Assembly (NCBI RefSeq): GCF_029714285.1
Contig: NZ_CP121663.1
Span: 1,240,001 to 1,304,000 of the forward strand
Direction of reading: 5' to 3'
From: Rhizobium sp. CB3090
GTDB lineage: Bacteria; Pseudomonadota; Alphaproteobacteria; Rhizobiales; Rhizobiaceae
Length of the DNA: 64,000 nucleotides
A model generated the notes under the pieces. That model saw nothing but the letters and a program-made list of their open reading frames with translations. It did not search any database and had not been told where the DNA came from. Below are positions 54,606 to 64,000 of the stretch, piece by piece. How positions within the stretch are numbered: position 1 is the stretch's first letter; every line of letters starts with the position of its first letter. The translations under genes were made by a program, and so were the position numbers.

Positions 54606-54809
54606 CTATAAGATTGCGGATGCGACCGCCAACGCGACTGCTATTAACCCGAAAAGGTTGAGCGACAAGGCGATCATGCCTGCAAAGCCTTCGCTGCCCA
54701 GATGGCGCCTTCCGAAACGGGAATCGGCGGAAACGGATATAAGTCCAGCCAGGAACCAGCTTACGAGTGTGAGAGAGCCGAATATGATGGCCAGTTGGGC
54801 TGTGTTCAT
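54606..54809 (-). CDS. small two-helix membrane protein
   Basis: 67 residues: MNTAQLAIIFGSLTLVSWFL, AGLISVS, a basic loop SRFGRRHLGSEGF, then MIALSLNLFGLIAVALAVAS. Two hydrophobic helices. ATG 54809 has GGA seven bases upstream; ATG 54821 is an alternative. No recognised family. Confidence 0.5.
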   Translation of the reverse strand: MNTAQLAIIFGSLTLVSWFLAGLISVSADSRFGRRHLGSEGFAGMIALSLNLFGLIAVALAVASAIL

Positions 54810-54890
54810 ATGAACATCCACTTCAGTCGTTGCTTCTTCCGAAGGTCATCTGGAATGGCCTTGGATAGCGAAGCCGCTCAGCGCCGCCTT

Positions 54891-55067
54891 TTAGAATGGC
54901 ACTTCCTTGATATCGAGGGCTGACGCATTCTCGCCGGTAAATGTAGTTGGGGATCGTTGGCTGCGACGAAGTAAAGCGTTCCCATTTCGATGCAGCGCGT
55001 CCGCTTGCTCGATATCAACCTTGCGCCAACTAGTGACGATTAAGAGCGAGGCAATATACTGCATCAT
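54891..55067 (-). CDS. possible 58-residue small protein
   Basis: ATG 55067 follows AACGGAGGTTCTT, a strong SD. It reads MMQYIASLLIVTSWRKVDIE, QADALHRNGNALLRRSQRSP and so on. Unrecognised; called from the SD. Confidence 0.4.
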   Translation of the reverse strand: MMQYIASLLIVTSWRKVDIEQADALHRNGNALLRRSQRSPTTFTGENASALDIKEVPF

Positions 55068-55500
55068 AAGAACCTCCGTTTTGGACCAACTATCAAATTC
55101 GTGGTTAGTTCCTCCCGAACATGTTTTTGACTGCATCAGCTCGCGTGCGTCCTGCGAATATACCCGTACGATCAAATGCAATCGGAACACGCTGAACTAT
55201 CTTTGAGTTTACTTCTCTGGGAGGTTTGCGACGCTCCTTATCAGGCCAAGGAAAACATTATATCGCCGATATCGGAAGTCACGCAGCCTCTATCGAGGGC
55301 TGCTTCGCGGGGGGCGAGAACTTGCGCAGCATCTGGTTCATCTGTCGCGGATGGCGGCGGCGCTGCCAACGGCTTGTTCTAGATCAGCTATGGGCTGCGG
55401 TGATTTGTCGGGTGCGGGACAATTCCTCCTGGCATGTCTTATTTAATATCCTTCTAATAAAAGCTCCGCTATCGTGCTGTGGTTCAAAAGGAGGATTTGA

Positions 55501-55686
55501 ATGCAGTACGTGGAGCCCAAGAGAGTAAGTCACAAAGCTGCGACCCGCGTATGGTCGGTTAAAGATTTTTGCAGACAACACAAGCTTTGCAGTGAAGAAG
55601 AAACTCGGCTTCTTCAACTGTTTGGTCAGTTCGCGACGGCGTGCGAATTGCGATACAACACGACGCGCAAGCCGAAATGGCGCTGA
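55501..55686 (+). CDS. small 61-residue protein
   Basis: ATG 55501 follows AAAGGAGGATTTGA. MQYVEPKRVSHKAATRVWSV, KDFCRQHKLCSEEETRLLQL, FGQFATACELRYN. It looks like the small rhizobial proteins with an F-C-x2-H-K-L...LF-x2-FATACEL pattern. Function unknown. Confidence 0.6.
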   Translation: MQYVEPKRVSHKAATRVWSVKDFCRQHKLCSEEETRLLQLFGQFATACELRYNTTRKPKWR

Positions 55687-55766
55687 TTGCTCGGTCCACG
55701 CTCACCTTAACAACGCCCATGGTCCATTTTCGTCGATCGATCGATCGGAGAGCGGCAGTCATGCGG

Positions 55767-57971
55767 CTAAGCGGTCGTGAGAATCCGGACATCACCTTTC
55801 CGGTCGATGACGTCGACGACGACATGGCGACCGGAGCGCCGTAAGGCAACATCTGCCGAACCAGAGCCGATCTGCAGGTGCCGCAAGATGACTTCATCCA
55901 GAAATGTGGGAAGCTGCGGTTCATGGAAGCTGATCTGAAGCTTGTTCGGATTGAAATCGAGGCCAAGGCAGGATTGAAGCAGGAAGAGCGGCGCCGCCGC
56001 CGCCCAGGCTTGCGGTGAGCAGGCTACTGGATAGAATGTCGGCCCCTGTGCCCGCTGCCGGGACAGCCCGCAGAAAAGCTCAGGAAGTCGTCGGAGGTCG
56101 ATATACGTGGACGCCGCGAAGAGCCCGTCGAATATCCGTGCCGTTGCCGTGCGATACCCATAGGCCGCGAGGCCCCTGGCGATCAGCGCATTGTCATGTG
56201 GCCAGATCGAGCCGTTGTGGTAGCTCATCGGATTATAACGCGCCTCAGTCGAGGCGATCGTACGTATGCCCCAGCCGCAGAAGGATGATGCGGTCATCAA
56301 CGTGCGAGCGACCTGTTCGGCTCGTTCCGGATAGGCAATGCCGGTAAACAGCGCGTGGCCGGCATTCGAAGACCGAACCCGGCAAGGTCGCTTGTCTCCA
56401 TCAAGTGCCAGCGCATAGGTGCAGAGCTCCTCGTCGAAAAAGCTCTTGTCGAAGGCACGGCGGAGCTCATCGGCTCTTCCGGTGAAGCTTGCGGCGCGTT
56501 CCGGTTGGCCGCGCCGCTGGAATATCTCTGCCGCAGCGTGCCAAGCACCGTAGACATAGGCTTGAACTTCGGCGATTGCGATCGGACCCTTGGCCAGTGT
56601 CCCATCGGCATGGAAGACGGAGTCGTGGCTGTCTTTCCAAGCCTGATTGATCAAGCCTTCTTCCGTCAGTCGCCCGTATTCGACGAACCCGTCGCCATCA
56701 CGATCACCATATTCGTCGATCCACGACAATGCAGCCTCGATATGAGGCAGAAGACGTTCGATGGTCGCAAGGTCGCCGGTCCGTTTGAGATAGCCGCCCG
56801 CCAGCATCACGAACAGCGGCGTGGAATCTATGCTGCCGTAGTAGCGACGAAAGGGAACTTCCCCAAGCTCGGCCATTTCGCCGCAACGGACTTCGTGAAG
56901 AATTTTGCCGGGCTCGGCGTCGGAGGCGGGATCCATTTCCGTCGCCTGGTTCATTGCCAGATAACCGAGAACGCCGCGGGCGATCTCCGGATCGAGCCAA
57001 AGTGTCTGCAGAGCAGTTATCAACGCATCCCGGCCGAATACCGTGCTGAACCACGGAATGCCCGCATAGGGATAGGGGCCTTCCGGTTTTTCGGTCATCA
57101 GCATGTAGAGATCCGCCGTGCAGCGCCGCGCCGCTTCATTGAAGATCTCATTGGACGTTACGATAGAGGCCGCTTTGGACGACAGGGCTCGCAGAGCACG
57201 CCGGGCGTCGCGCAAGGCAAAAAAGAAAGACCAATGGCCTGATCTATCGTCGCCGGCCGGATCGCAGGCTATCTCGATGAAAAACGAGCGGGTTTCATGG
57301 GCGGCAAGCTGTAGGTCATACAATACGAGCTCACTGCCGCATTCATCTGGGGGCGGATCAAAGAAGAGCCTCGTTGACCGTCTGCGATGGTCGAGCCCTT
57401 CATAGGCAAGAAGGATGCCGTCATCCGCGACGACGGGTGCCAGATGACGTCCTCGCTTTGCCCTGACCGTGCCGCGCACCTCGAAGAGATCGGCGAAGTC
57501 GGAGGCAAATGCGATCTCGATGCGGACGTGCTGCGGTCCGTCGTCGTAATTGCGCACCGTCAGCCGTTCGTAACAGCGACCGCTCCACAAAAAGCGGGTG
57601 CGGCGCAGATGGATCTGGTCGTGGCCAATAATGAGCTTTCCGCCCCGGTCGAGAAGATCGGGATTGGTCAGGTCGCAGGTGAGCGTTGCATTATCGTCGC
57701 GCAATGTCGAAGACAGCAGCATCGGCCTGTGGCCGCTGATCGTCAGGTGAAGGTGAGAGAGATAGCGCGTGTCGCGATGGAAAACTCCCTCCGGACTATC
57801 CGGTCCCGAAAGGACGTCGCCATTGCGATCGAAGACGGCGAAGGTATCGCCATGCTTCAGGATCAGCGGCTGTCGCTCCTGCAACGAAGCGGTTGCCGGA
57901 ATGAAGAACTGAGCGATCGGTGTGCCGGACGCAGCCGGTGCCGGAACACTGTCGGAGGAAACGATCGGCAT
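55767..57971 (-). CDS. glycogen debranching enzyme-like amylo-alpha-1,6-glucosidase family protein
   Basis: 734 residues. N-terminal GDE_N-type domain (HGDTFAVFDRNGDVLSGPDS, EGVFHRDTRYLSHLHL) and a C-terminal alpha/alpha barrel with AGIPWFSTVFGRDALITALQ, ALSWIDEYGDRDGDGFVEY and SYHNGSIWPHDNALIARGL. AGAGGAGAGGAAA precedes the ATG. It starts 15 bases after the glycosyltransferase gene stops, so the two are an operon. It may hydrolyse or process an alpha-glucoside made by the transferase (inference). Confidence 0.85.
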   Translation of the reverse strand: MPIVSSDSVPAPAASGTPIAQFFIPATASLQERQPLILKHGDTFAVFDRNGDVLSGPDSPEGVFHRDTRYLSHLHLTISGHRPMLLSSTLRDDNATLTCDLTNPDLLDRGGKLIIGHDQIHLRRTRFLWSGRCYERLTVRNYDDGPQHVRIEIAFASDFADLFEVRGTVRAKRGRHLAPVVADDGILLAYEGLDHRRRSTRLFFDPPPDECGSELVLYDLQLAAHETRSFFIEIACDPAGDDRSGHWSFFFALRDARRALRALSSKAASIVTSNEIFNEAARRCTADLYMLMTEKPEGPYPYAGIPWFSTVFGRDALITALQTLWLDPEIARGVLGYLAMNQATEMDPASDAEPGKILHEVRCGEMAELGEVPFRRYYGSIDSTPLFVMLAGGYLKRTGDLATIERLLPHIEAALSWIDEYGDRDGDGFVEYGRLTEEGLINQAWKDSHDSVFHADGTLAKGPIAIAEVQAYVYGAWHAAAEIFQRRGQPERAASFTGRADELRRAFDKSFFDEELCTYALALDGDKRPCRVRSSNAGHALFTGIAYPERAEQVARTLMTASSFCGWGIRTIASTEARYNPMSYHNGSIWPHDNALIARGLAAYGYRTATARIFDGLFAASTYIDLRRLPELFCGLSRQRAQGPTFYPVACSPQAWAAAAPLFLLQSCLGLDFNPNKLQISFHEPQLPTFLDEVILRHLQIGSGSADVALRRSGRHVVVDVIDRKGDVRILTTA

Positions 57972-57986
57972 TTTCCTCTCCTCTGA

Positions 57987-59081
57987 TCAATTGACGACCT
58001 CTAGACCCACGGCGTAGCCATTGGAGGGGTGCAGCGAGGCGCTCTTCGTGCGAATGCCGGACAGTTGCCGGTATATGTCCAGATAGTCCCTGGCCATCCG
58101 TCCCACGGTAAAGCGCTTCTCGAAAGTTGCCCGTACCCTTCGGCGATCGAGCTTAAGTGCCCATTCGACACTCTTTACGGCTTCGGTAACGGTGTCGACC
58201 AGAATACCGGAGACACCGTGATCGACGACTTCTGGCACCGAGCCACAACGGAAGGCGATAACGGGCGTGCCGCACGCCATTGCCTCGATCATAACAAGCC
58301 CGAACGGTTCCGGCCAGTCGATCGGGAAGAGCAGCGCGCGAGCATTTCCCAGAAAATCTGCCTTCTGCTGATCATTGATCTCGCCGATGAATTCGACATT
58401 CTGATGACGTTTTATCATCGGTTCGATTGCCGTCTTCCAGTATTCTTCGTCGAAGTTGTCGATTTTTGCCGCGATCTTCAGGGGCATGCCTGATCGGCTT
58501 GCGATCTCGATCGCGCGATCAGGGCGCTTTTCGAGCGAGATCCGGCCGAGAAAGGCGAGGTAGTTGCCATTCGGCTTCTCTGTGAAGGGAAGCAGATCAA
58601 CTGGTAAGCCATGATAGACCGTTCCCGACCAATTGACCGGGGGCATCGGCTGGCGCTGATCGTTGGAAATCGAGACCAGTGGAATATCCGCAAAGGCCCG
58701 ATAGAAGGGATAGAGGTCCGGCAAGTCAAGGCGCCCGTGCAGGGTGGTCACTGCGCGATCAGCGAAATCGCGGATCAGAGGAAAGTGCAGTACGTCGATA
58801 TGGAAATGCAGAACATCGAACTCCTGCGCCCGGCGGCGAACATTGTCCAGCATCAGAACATGATGAGGCACGGGGTCCTTGACTGCAGTGTTGAGCCTCA
58901 GCGCCATGTCGCAACAGGGTATCAGCTTGCCGCTGGTGACGGAATCGCCGCTCGCAAAAAGGGTCACGTCATGCCCCTGGGCGACAAGTTCTTCGCAAAG
59001 GTAGGAAACAATACGTTCGGTTCCGCCATAAAATTTAGGCGGAACACTTTCTGCAAGGGGCGCAATCTGAGCAATCTTCAT
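57987..59081 (-). CDS. GT4-type glycosyltransferase
   Basis: 364 residues from ATG 59081, with TTTGGAGG 7 bases before it. GT-B fold: [20 protein letters not shown] (donor loop), [34 protein letters not shown] and the GT4 E-x7-E region [20 protein letters not shown]. Soluble. Near-identical in many blocks to the gene at 63033. Retaining sugar transfer to an unknown acceptor. Confidence 0.88.
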   Translation of the reverse strand: MKIAQIAPLAESVPPKFYGGTERIVSYLCEELVAQGHDVTLFASGDSVTSGKLIPCCDMALRLNTAVKDPVPHHVLMLDNVRRRAQEFDVLHFHIDVLHFPLIRDFADRAVTTLHGRLDLPDLYPFYRAFADIPLVSISNDQRQPMPPVNWSGTVYHGLPVDLLPFTEKPNGNYLAFLGRISLEKRPDRAIEIASRSGMPLKIAAKIDNFDEEYWKTAIEPMIKRHQNVEFIGEINDQQKADFLGNARALLFPIDWPEPFGLVMIEAMACGTPVIAFRCGSVPEVVDHGVSGILVDTVTEAVKSVEWALKLDRRRVRATFEKRFTVGRMARDYLDIYRQLSGIRTKSASLHPSNGYAVGLEVVN

Positions 59082-59611
59082 CGACCAACCTCCAAAGAGC
59101 AACGTCATCGGTAATCACCCGGGCGCTTAAACGGCGGGCGGGGCAGACCGATCGGGACGGCAAGCTTTGAAGAGATCGCCACCTAAATGTTGCGGCGCTA
59201 AGAATCGCTCGTTACCAAGCACCTTCAATGCTTCCAGAACTTCGTTACAGCACACGATGCATTCCATGAGTGGATAACGACGCAAAGCGGGCAAGGTTCG
59301 AGGGCGACTTTATGAACGGGAAATAACGCTGGTCGGGGGGCGGCGCCGGTGCTTCGGCATCGTATCCATGATGCAACCGCGTGAACTCCTGGGAACCCAT
59401 CCCGTGCGGCTGCGGTCTTCCATTTACATGGCAAGGCAAAAAAAGCCCCGCCAACTGAGCAAAGATGTTTGCCGGCTTCATTAAGATGTTCCCAACCACC
59501 GTGTACGACGCTGGTTGATGGCCTCACCACCTGCGAAGCCGAGCTAGAGACCAATCTGGCCGTCTTATTGCGCGCTCGTCATCGTACGGACGGCGAGCGC
59601 CAAAGCCCGCT
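59082..59611. other. gap without recognisable gene
   Basis: About 530 bases upstream of the glycosyltransferase. Short frames on the minus strand lack SDs. No clear promoter or repeat. Confidence 0.3.
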
Positions 59612-59947
59612 TTAGTGCACGGAATGACTGATCATCTGGTAAGGATGGACTGCCTTGAACTGCGAGATCATCGCAGTTGCCTGTTGCAGAACGCGCGCCG
59701 CATTTTCGGAATCGTCGCGAGCGAGTTCGTCGGCATTGACACGGATCGCTTCTGCCATATTGGCCGAAAGTGCGGCAAAGTGCCTGTTGCCTTCGACAAA
59801 GGCTTCATGTGCCGTACCCTCCAGGGTGCGGGCTATGTCGACGAAGACCTCTTCCCGCTCCTGGATGCTGAGGTCTTTAATAATTTCGCTTTTCTCTTTC
59901 ATATCGATCTCACTCTGAACAGACGTGCGATAAGTGACCGAGCTCAT
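59612..59947 (-). CDS. hypothetical helical protein
   Basis: 111 residues from ATG 59947; ATG 59902 (MKEKSEIIKDLSIQEREEVF) is an alternative. Mostly helical: DIARTLEGTAHEAFVEGNRH, FAALSANMAEAIRVNADELA, VLQQATAMISQF. Unrecognised. Located before the groESL regulatory region in the opposite direction. Confidence 0.6.
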   Translation of the reverse strand: MSSVTYRTSVQSEIDMKEKSEIIKDLSIQEREEVFVDIARTLEGTAHEAFVEGNRHFAALSANMAEAIRVNADELARDDSENAARVLQQATAMISQFKAVHPYQMISHSVH

Positions 59948-60242
59948 CAAGCCTGGGATAGCTAACAGCTAGGAAGGAGAAAATTTGGATTCAAGTCGGA
60001 GTGCCACTTGAACTCGCCGCCGGACGACTCCTTCGTCGGAACGAAGTGGCTGCCGGAATGCCCTCCACAGGTCTGCCGGGACATTTCGGCTGTGCAGAAA
60101 CCCAGTTCAACCGTCACTTCAGATGCCAGGAAATTGCTCGGCTTTTTACGGTTCCTTACAGGCCAGTGTCCCGCGCAACTCCCCCCAACTGCGAGGGAAG
60201 TTCCGCATTCAAAAGAGGAGTTTGTCGCTCCTTTTCATCGGC

Positions 60243-60269
60243 TTAGCAGTCCTCCCTCCCGAGTGCTAA
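60243..60269 (+). promoter_or_regulatory. CIRCE operator
   Basis: TTAGCAGTC-N9-GAGTGCTAA matches the HrcA operator TTAGCACTC-N9-GAGTGCTAA with one mismatch. It lies 18 bases before the RpoH-type -35 of groESL. Confidence 0.8.
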
Positions 60270-60286
60270 TTTTTTTGTTTTCTCCT

Positions 60287-60315
60287 CTTGAAATCGAAAA
60301 TTCGCAAAACCAGAT
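60287..60315 (+). promoter_or_regulatory. RpoH-type promoter of groESL
   Basis: CTTGAA, 17 bases, CCAGAT, the same layout as before hsp20 no. 3. Confidence 0.55.
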
Positions 60316-60419
60316 CATTTTGCGCAAGGCGCTCGTGTGAGGTTTTGCACCCGCCCGGACTGGTCATCCGGTCCGGATAGCGGAACAACATCATCATCGT
60401 TTATCCACTGGAGGAAAGC

Positions 60420-60734
60420 ATGTCGTTCCGACCGCTTCATGATCGCATTCTCGTTCGCCGCGTCGAGTCCGAAGAAAAGACCAAGGGCGGCATCATTATC
60501 CCCGACACTGCTAAAGAGAAGCCGCAAGAGGGCGAAGTCATCGCCGTCGGTACCGGCGCACGCAATGACGCCGGCCAGGTCCAGCCGCTCGATGTCAAAG
60601 CCGGCGACCGCATCCTGTTCGGAAAATGGTCTGGTACCGAGATCAAGATCGACAATGAAGACCTCTTGATCATGAAGGAAAACGACGTCTTGGGCATCAT
60701 TGATGCCAAGGCAGCCGAAAAGAAGGCTGCCTGA
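60420..60734 (+). CDS. groES: GroES co-chaperonin
   Basis: 104 residues. [38 protein letters not shown] (mobile loop) and [16 protein letters not shown] are diagnostic. Forms the heptameric lid of GroEL. Strong SD GGAGGAAAGC. Followed by groEL after 57 bases. Confidence 0.97.
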   Translation: MSFRPLHDRILVRRVESEEKTKGGIIIPDTAKEKPQEGEVIAVGTGARNDAGQVQPLDVKAGDRILFGKWSGTEIKIDNEDLLIMKENDVLGIIDAKAAEKKAA

Positions 60735-60764
60735 AAAGGTGTAGGGCAAATTTCACCAGTCTAA

Positions 60765-62420
<1,656 letters not shown>

Positions 62421-62429
62421 GACTACTGC

Positions 62430-62455
62430 GGTCCGCCCGCTTCGGTGGGCGGACC
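62430..62455 (+). terminator. terminator of groESL
   Basis: GGTCCGCCC-gcttcggt-GGGCGGACC, a perfect 9-base stem ten bases after groEL, followed by TTAATCC. Confidence 0.75.
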
Positions 62456-62524
62456 TTAATCCGTTGCGGAAACGGATGGGTTGATAAAACCACGATCACC
62501 ATCTCCTGCAAGGAGGCCAGTAGG

Positions 62525-62947
62525 ATGAGAAAGGCAAACGACACGAACACCGTATCTCAACAAGCCACGGCAGCGATCAGCGCCGGGCATCTGCTACATC
62601 CAGCAATGCACTTCGGTCACCCGCGTGAGGTGCTGACGGACGAAAACATCAGCAAGGATGAGAAGCAAGCAATTCTCGCCTCATGGGCATCCGACATATC
62701 CGCGATCGAATCCATACCGGCCTTGCGGCGTTACCCCGGGATGAGCCAGATCGTCTCCTATGACGAAGTCCTTGCGGCCCTGAAAGCGTTGGACGACGAC
62801 GATCAATGCCGCGTCACGCAAAATTCATCCCCCTCAATCGATACCAAAAAGACAAACCGCCGAAGACCACAAGCACATCGTTCCGTCGGCTTCGGCCTGT
62901 GCAGCTATTGGAAAGGAGGGCGTGCCAAACAGCCATTCGGGATCTAG
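62525..62947 (+). CDS. hypothetical rhizobial protein
   Basis: 140 residues with AAGGAGG 8 bases before the ATG. The conserved-looking core is HPREVLTDENISKDEKQAIL, ASWASDISAIESIPALRRYP, SYDEVLAALKALDDDD. The last ~45 residues are basic and low in pattern and may reflect a late frameshift. Unknown function, in the stress island. Confidence 0.65.
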   Translation: MRKANDTNTVSQQATAAISAGHLLHPAMHFGHPREVLTDENISKDEKQAILASWASDISAIESIPALRRYPGMSQIVSYDEVLAALKALDDDDQCRVTQNSSPSIDTKKTNRRRPQAHRSVGFGLCSYWKGGRAKQPFGI

Positions 62948-63032
62948 ATCCTCCACTGACCCCCGCGTGCCTTGTCGGACGCGGACCTGATTTTTGCCGA
63001 CGACTCTTTGCTCTCTTGAGGAGGTTTTGCCG

Positions 63033-64000
63033 ATGAAGATCGCTCAGATCGCACCGCTCGCCGAAAGTGTTCCACCGAAACTATACGGGGGAACCGAGCG
63101 TATCGTTTCCTATCTAACTGAAGAACTCGTCCGCCAGGGCCACGATGTCACACTATTTGCTAGTGGTGATTCCGTTACCAGCGCGAGGCTGGTCCCGTGC
63201 TCGGACGTCGCTCTGAGGCTCAATCCGGCCGTCAAGGATCACCTGCCGCATCAGGTTGTAATGCTGGAGGAAGTCCGCCAACGTGCGCATGAATTCGACG
63301 TGCTGCATTTCCATATCGATCTCATGCATTTCCCGCTCATTAGGGAGTTTGCCGACCGAACCGTGACAACGCTGCACGGGCGACTTGACCTGCCTGATCT
63401 CCGCCCGGTCTACAAGGCTTTTCGCGACATTCCACTGGTGTCCATCTCCAACGACCAACGTCGCCCAATGCCGCCGGTCAACTGGTCAGGAACAGTTTAT
63501 CACGGCTTGCCCGTCGATCTGCTTCCCTTCACAAGAGAGCCAACCGGCAAGTATCTCGCCTTCCTCGGCCGAATTTCCCCGGAGAAGCGCCCAGATCGCG
63601 CCATTCGCATTGCCGCAAAGGTTGGGATGCCGCTGAAGATTGCGGCCAAAATTGACAATGCCGACAAGGCCTATTGGGAAACCGTGATCAAGCCGATGGT
63701 GAAAAGCCATCCGAATGTGGAATTCATTGGCGAAATAAGTGAGCATCAGAAGGCTACGTTTCTTGGCAATGCGGGCGCACTGCTCTTCCCGATCGATTGG
63801 CCTGAGCCCTTCGGTCTCGTCATGATAGAGGCAATGGCGTGTGGCACCCCTGTTATCGCATTCCGTTGCGGTTCCGCTCCCGAAGTAATCGATGAGGGCG
63901 TCTCTGGCTTACTGGTTGATAGCGTGACCGAGGCAGTGGAAAATATCGAATGGGTCCTGCGCTTCGATCGGCGGAAAGTACGGAAGAAGTTCGAGGAACG
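63033..64000 (+). CDS. GT4-type glycosyltransferase, second copy (3' partial)
   Basis: The frame runs off the window after ~322 codons without a stop. ATG 63033 follows [55 protein letters not shown] and [20 protein letters not shown] match the gene at 57987-59081 almost block for block, so the two are recent paralogues flanking groESL. Same predicted role. Confidence 0.9.
   Translation, partial: MKIAQIAPLAESVPPKLYGGTERIVSYLTEELVRQGHDVTLFASGDSVTSARLVPCSDVALRLNPAVKDHLPHQVVMLEEVRQRAHEFDVLHFHIDLMHFPLIREFADRTVTTLHGRLDLPDLRPVYKAFRDIPLVSISNDQRRPMPPVNWSGTVYHGLPVDLLPFTREPTGKYLAFLGRISPEKRPDRAIRIAAKVGMPLKIAAKIDNADKAYWETVIKPMVKSHPNVEFIGEISEHQKATFLGNAGALLFPIDWPEPFGLVMIEAMACGTPVIAFRCGSAPEVIDEGVSGLLVDSVTEAVENIEWVLRFDRRKVRKKFEE

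Overview
The window looks like an accessory region (large plasmid or chromosomal island) of a Rhizobium-type alphaproteobacterium. The evidence is moderately high GC, many LysR/GntR/LacI-controlled ABC uptake operons, a second NADH dehydrogenase gene set of the kind known from rhizobial megaplasmids, ROSE-type RNA thermometers in front of hsp20 genes, DUF982 and other small rhizobial proteins, and decayed IS66/ISL3 elements. No replication genes, rRNA or intact tRNA were seen.

Layout. 1-2.4 kb: the 3' part of a CHASE2 adenylate/guanylate cyclase, convergent with a FecR-domain secreted protein that has a His/Asp-rich tail. 2.7-4.5 kb: queC-queD-queE (7-deazaguanine synthesis) behind a clear preQ1-I riboswitch that contains the queC ribosome binding site. 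4.8-8.9 kb: a probable winged-helix protein, a small protein, a 5'-truncated metallophosphoesterase, and a divergent LysR/cupin pair. 9.1-9.9 kb: decayed IS66-related genes. 10.7-27.2 kb: a complete 14-function complex I set in two convergent blocks. nuoH-nuoI plus a CBS-domain gene lie on the plus strand. nuoJ-K, an MrpD-like subunit, an 84-residue membrane protein, a second MrpD-like subunit, nuoM-N and nuoA-B-C-D-E-F-G lie on the minus strand. No ordinary nuoL was seen; the two MrpD-like subunits stand in its place.

27.5-31.7 kb: a ribose/fructose-class ABC importer whose two permeases are fused into one polypeptide. 32.3-38.2 kb: a PHP-like hydrolase with an SsuABC-class importer and a divergent GntR regulator. 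38.5-46.6 kb: a LacI regulator with two operators facing a TIM-barrel isomerase, a sugar ABC importer and a GMC flavin oxidoreductase, probably a glycoside oxidation pathway. 46.6-47.6 kb: IS wreckage. 47.7-49.3 kb: a divergent GST/LysR pair.

49.6-64 kb is a stress island. It holds three hsp20 genes (two with ROSE thermometers), two copies of an unrecognised 82-83-residue protein, a DUF982 gene, small SD-led genes, a metallophosphoesterase, a glycosyltransferase plus glycogen-debranching-like operon, groESL with a CIRCE operator and RpoH-type promoter, and a second near-copy of the glycosyltransferase that runs off the end. The repeated hsp20, small-protein and glycosyltransferase pairs suggest local duplication. 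Control appears layered: RNA thermometer, HrcA/CIRCE and RpoH.
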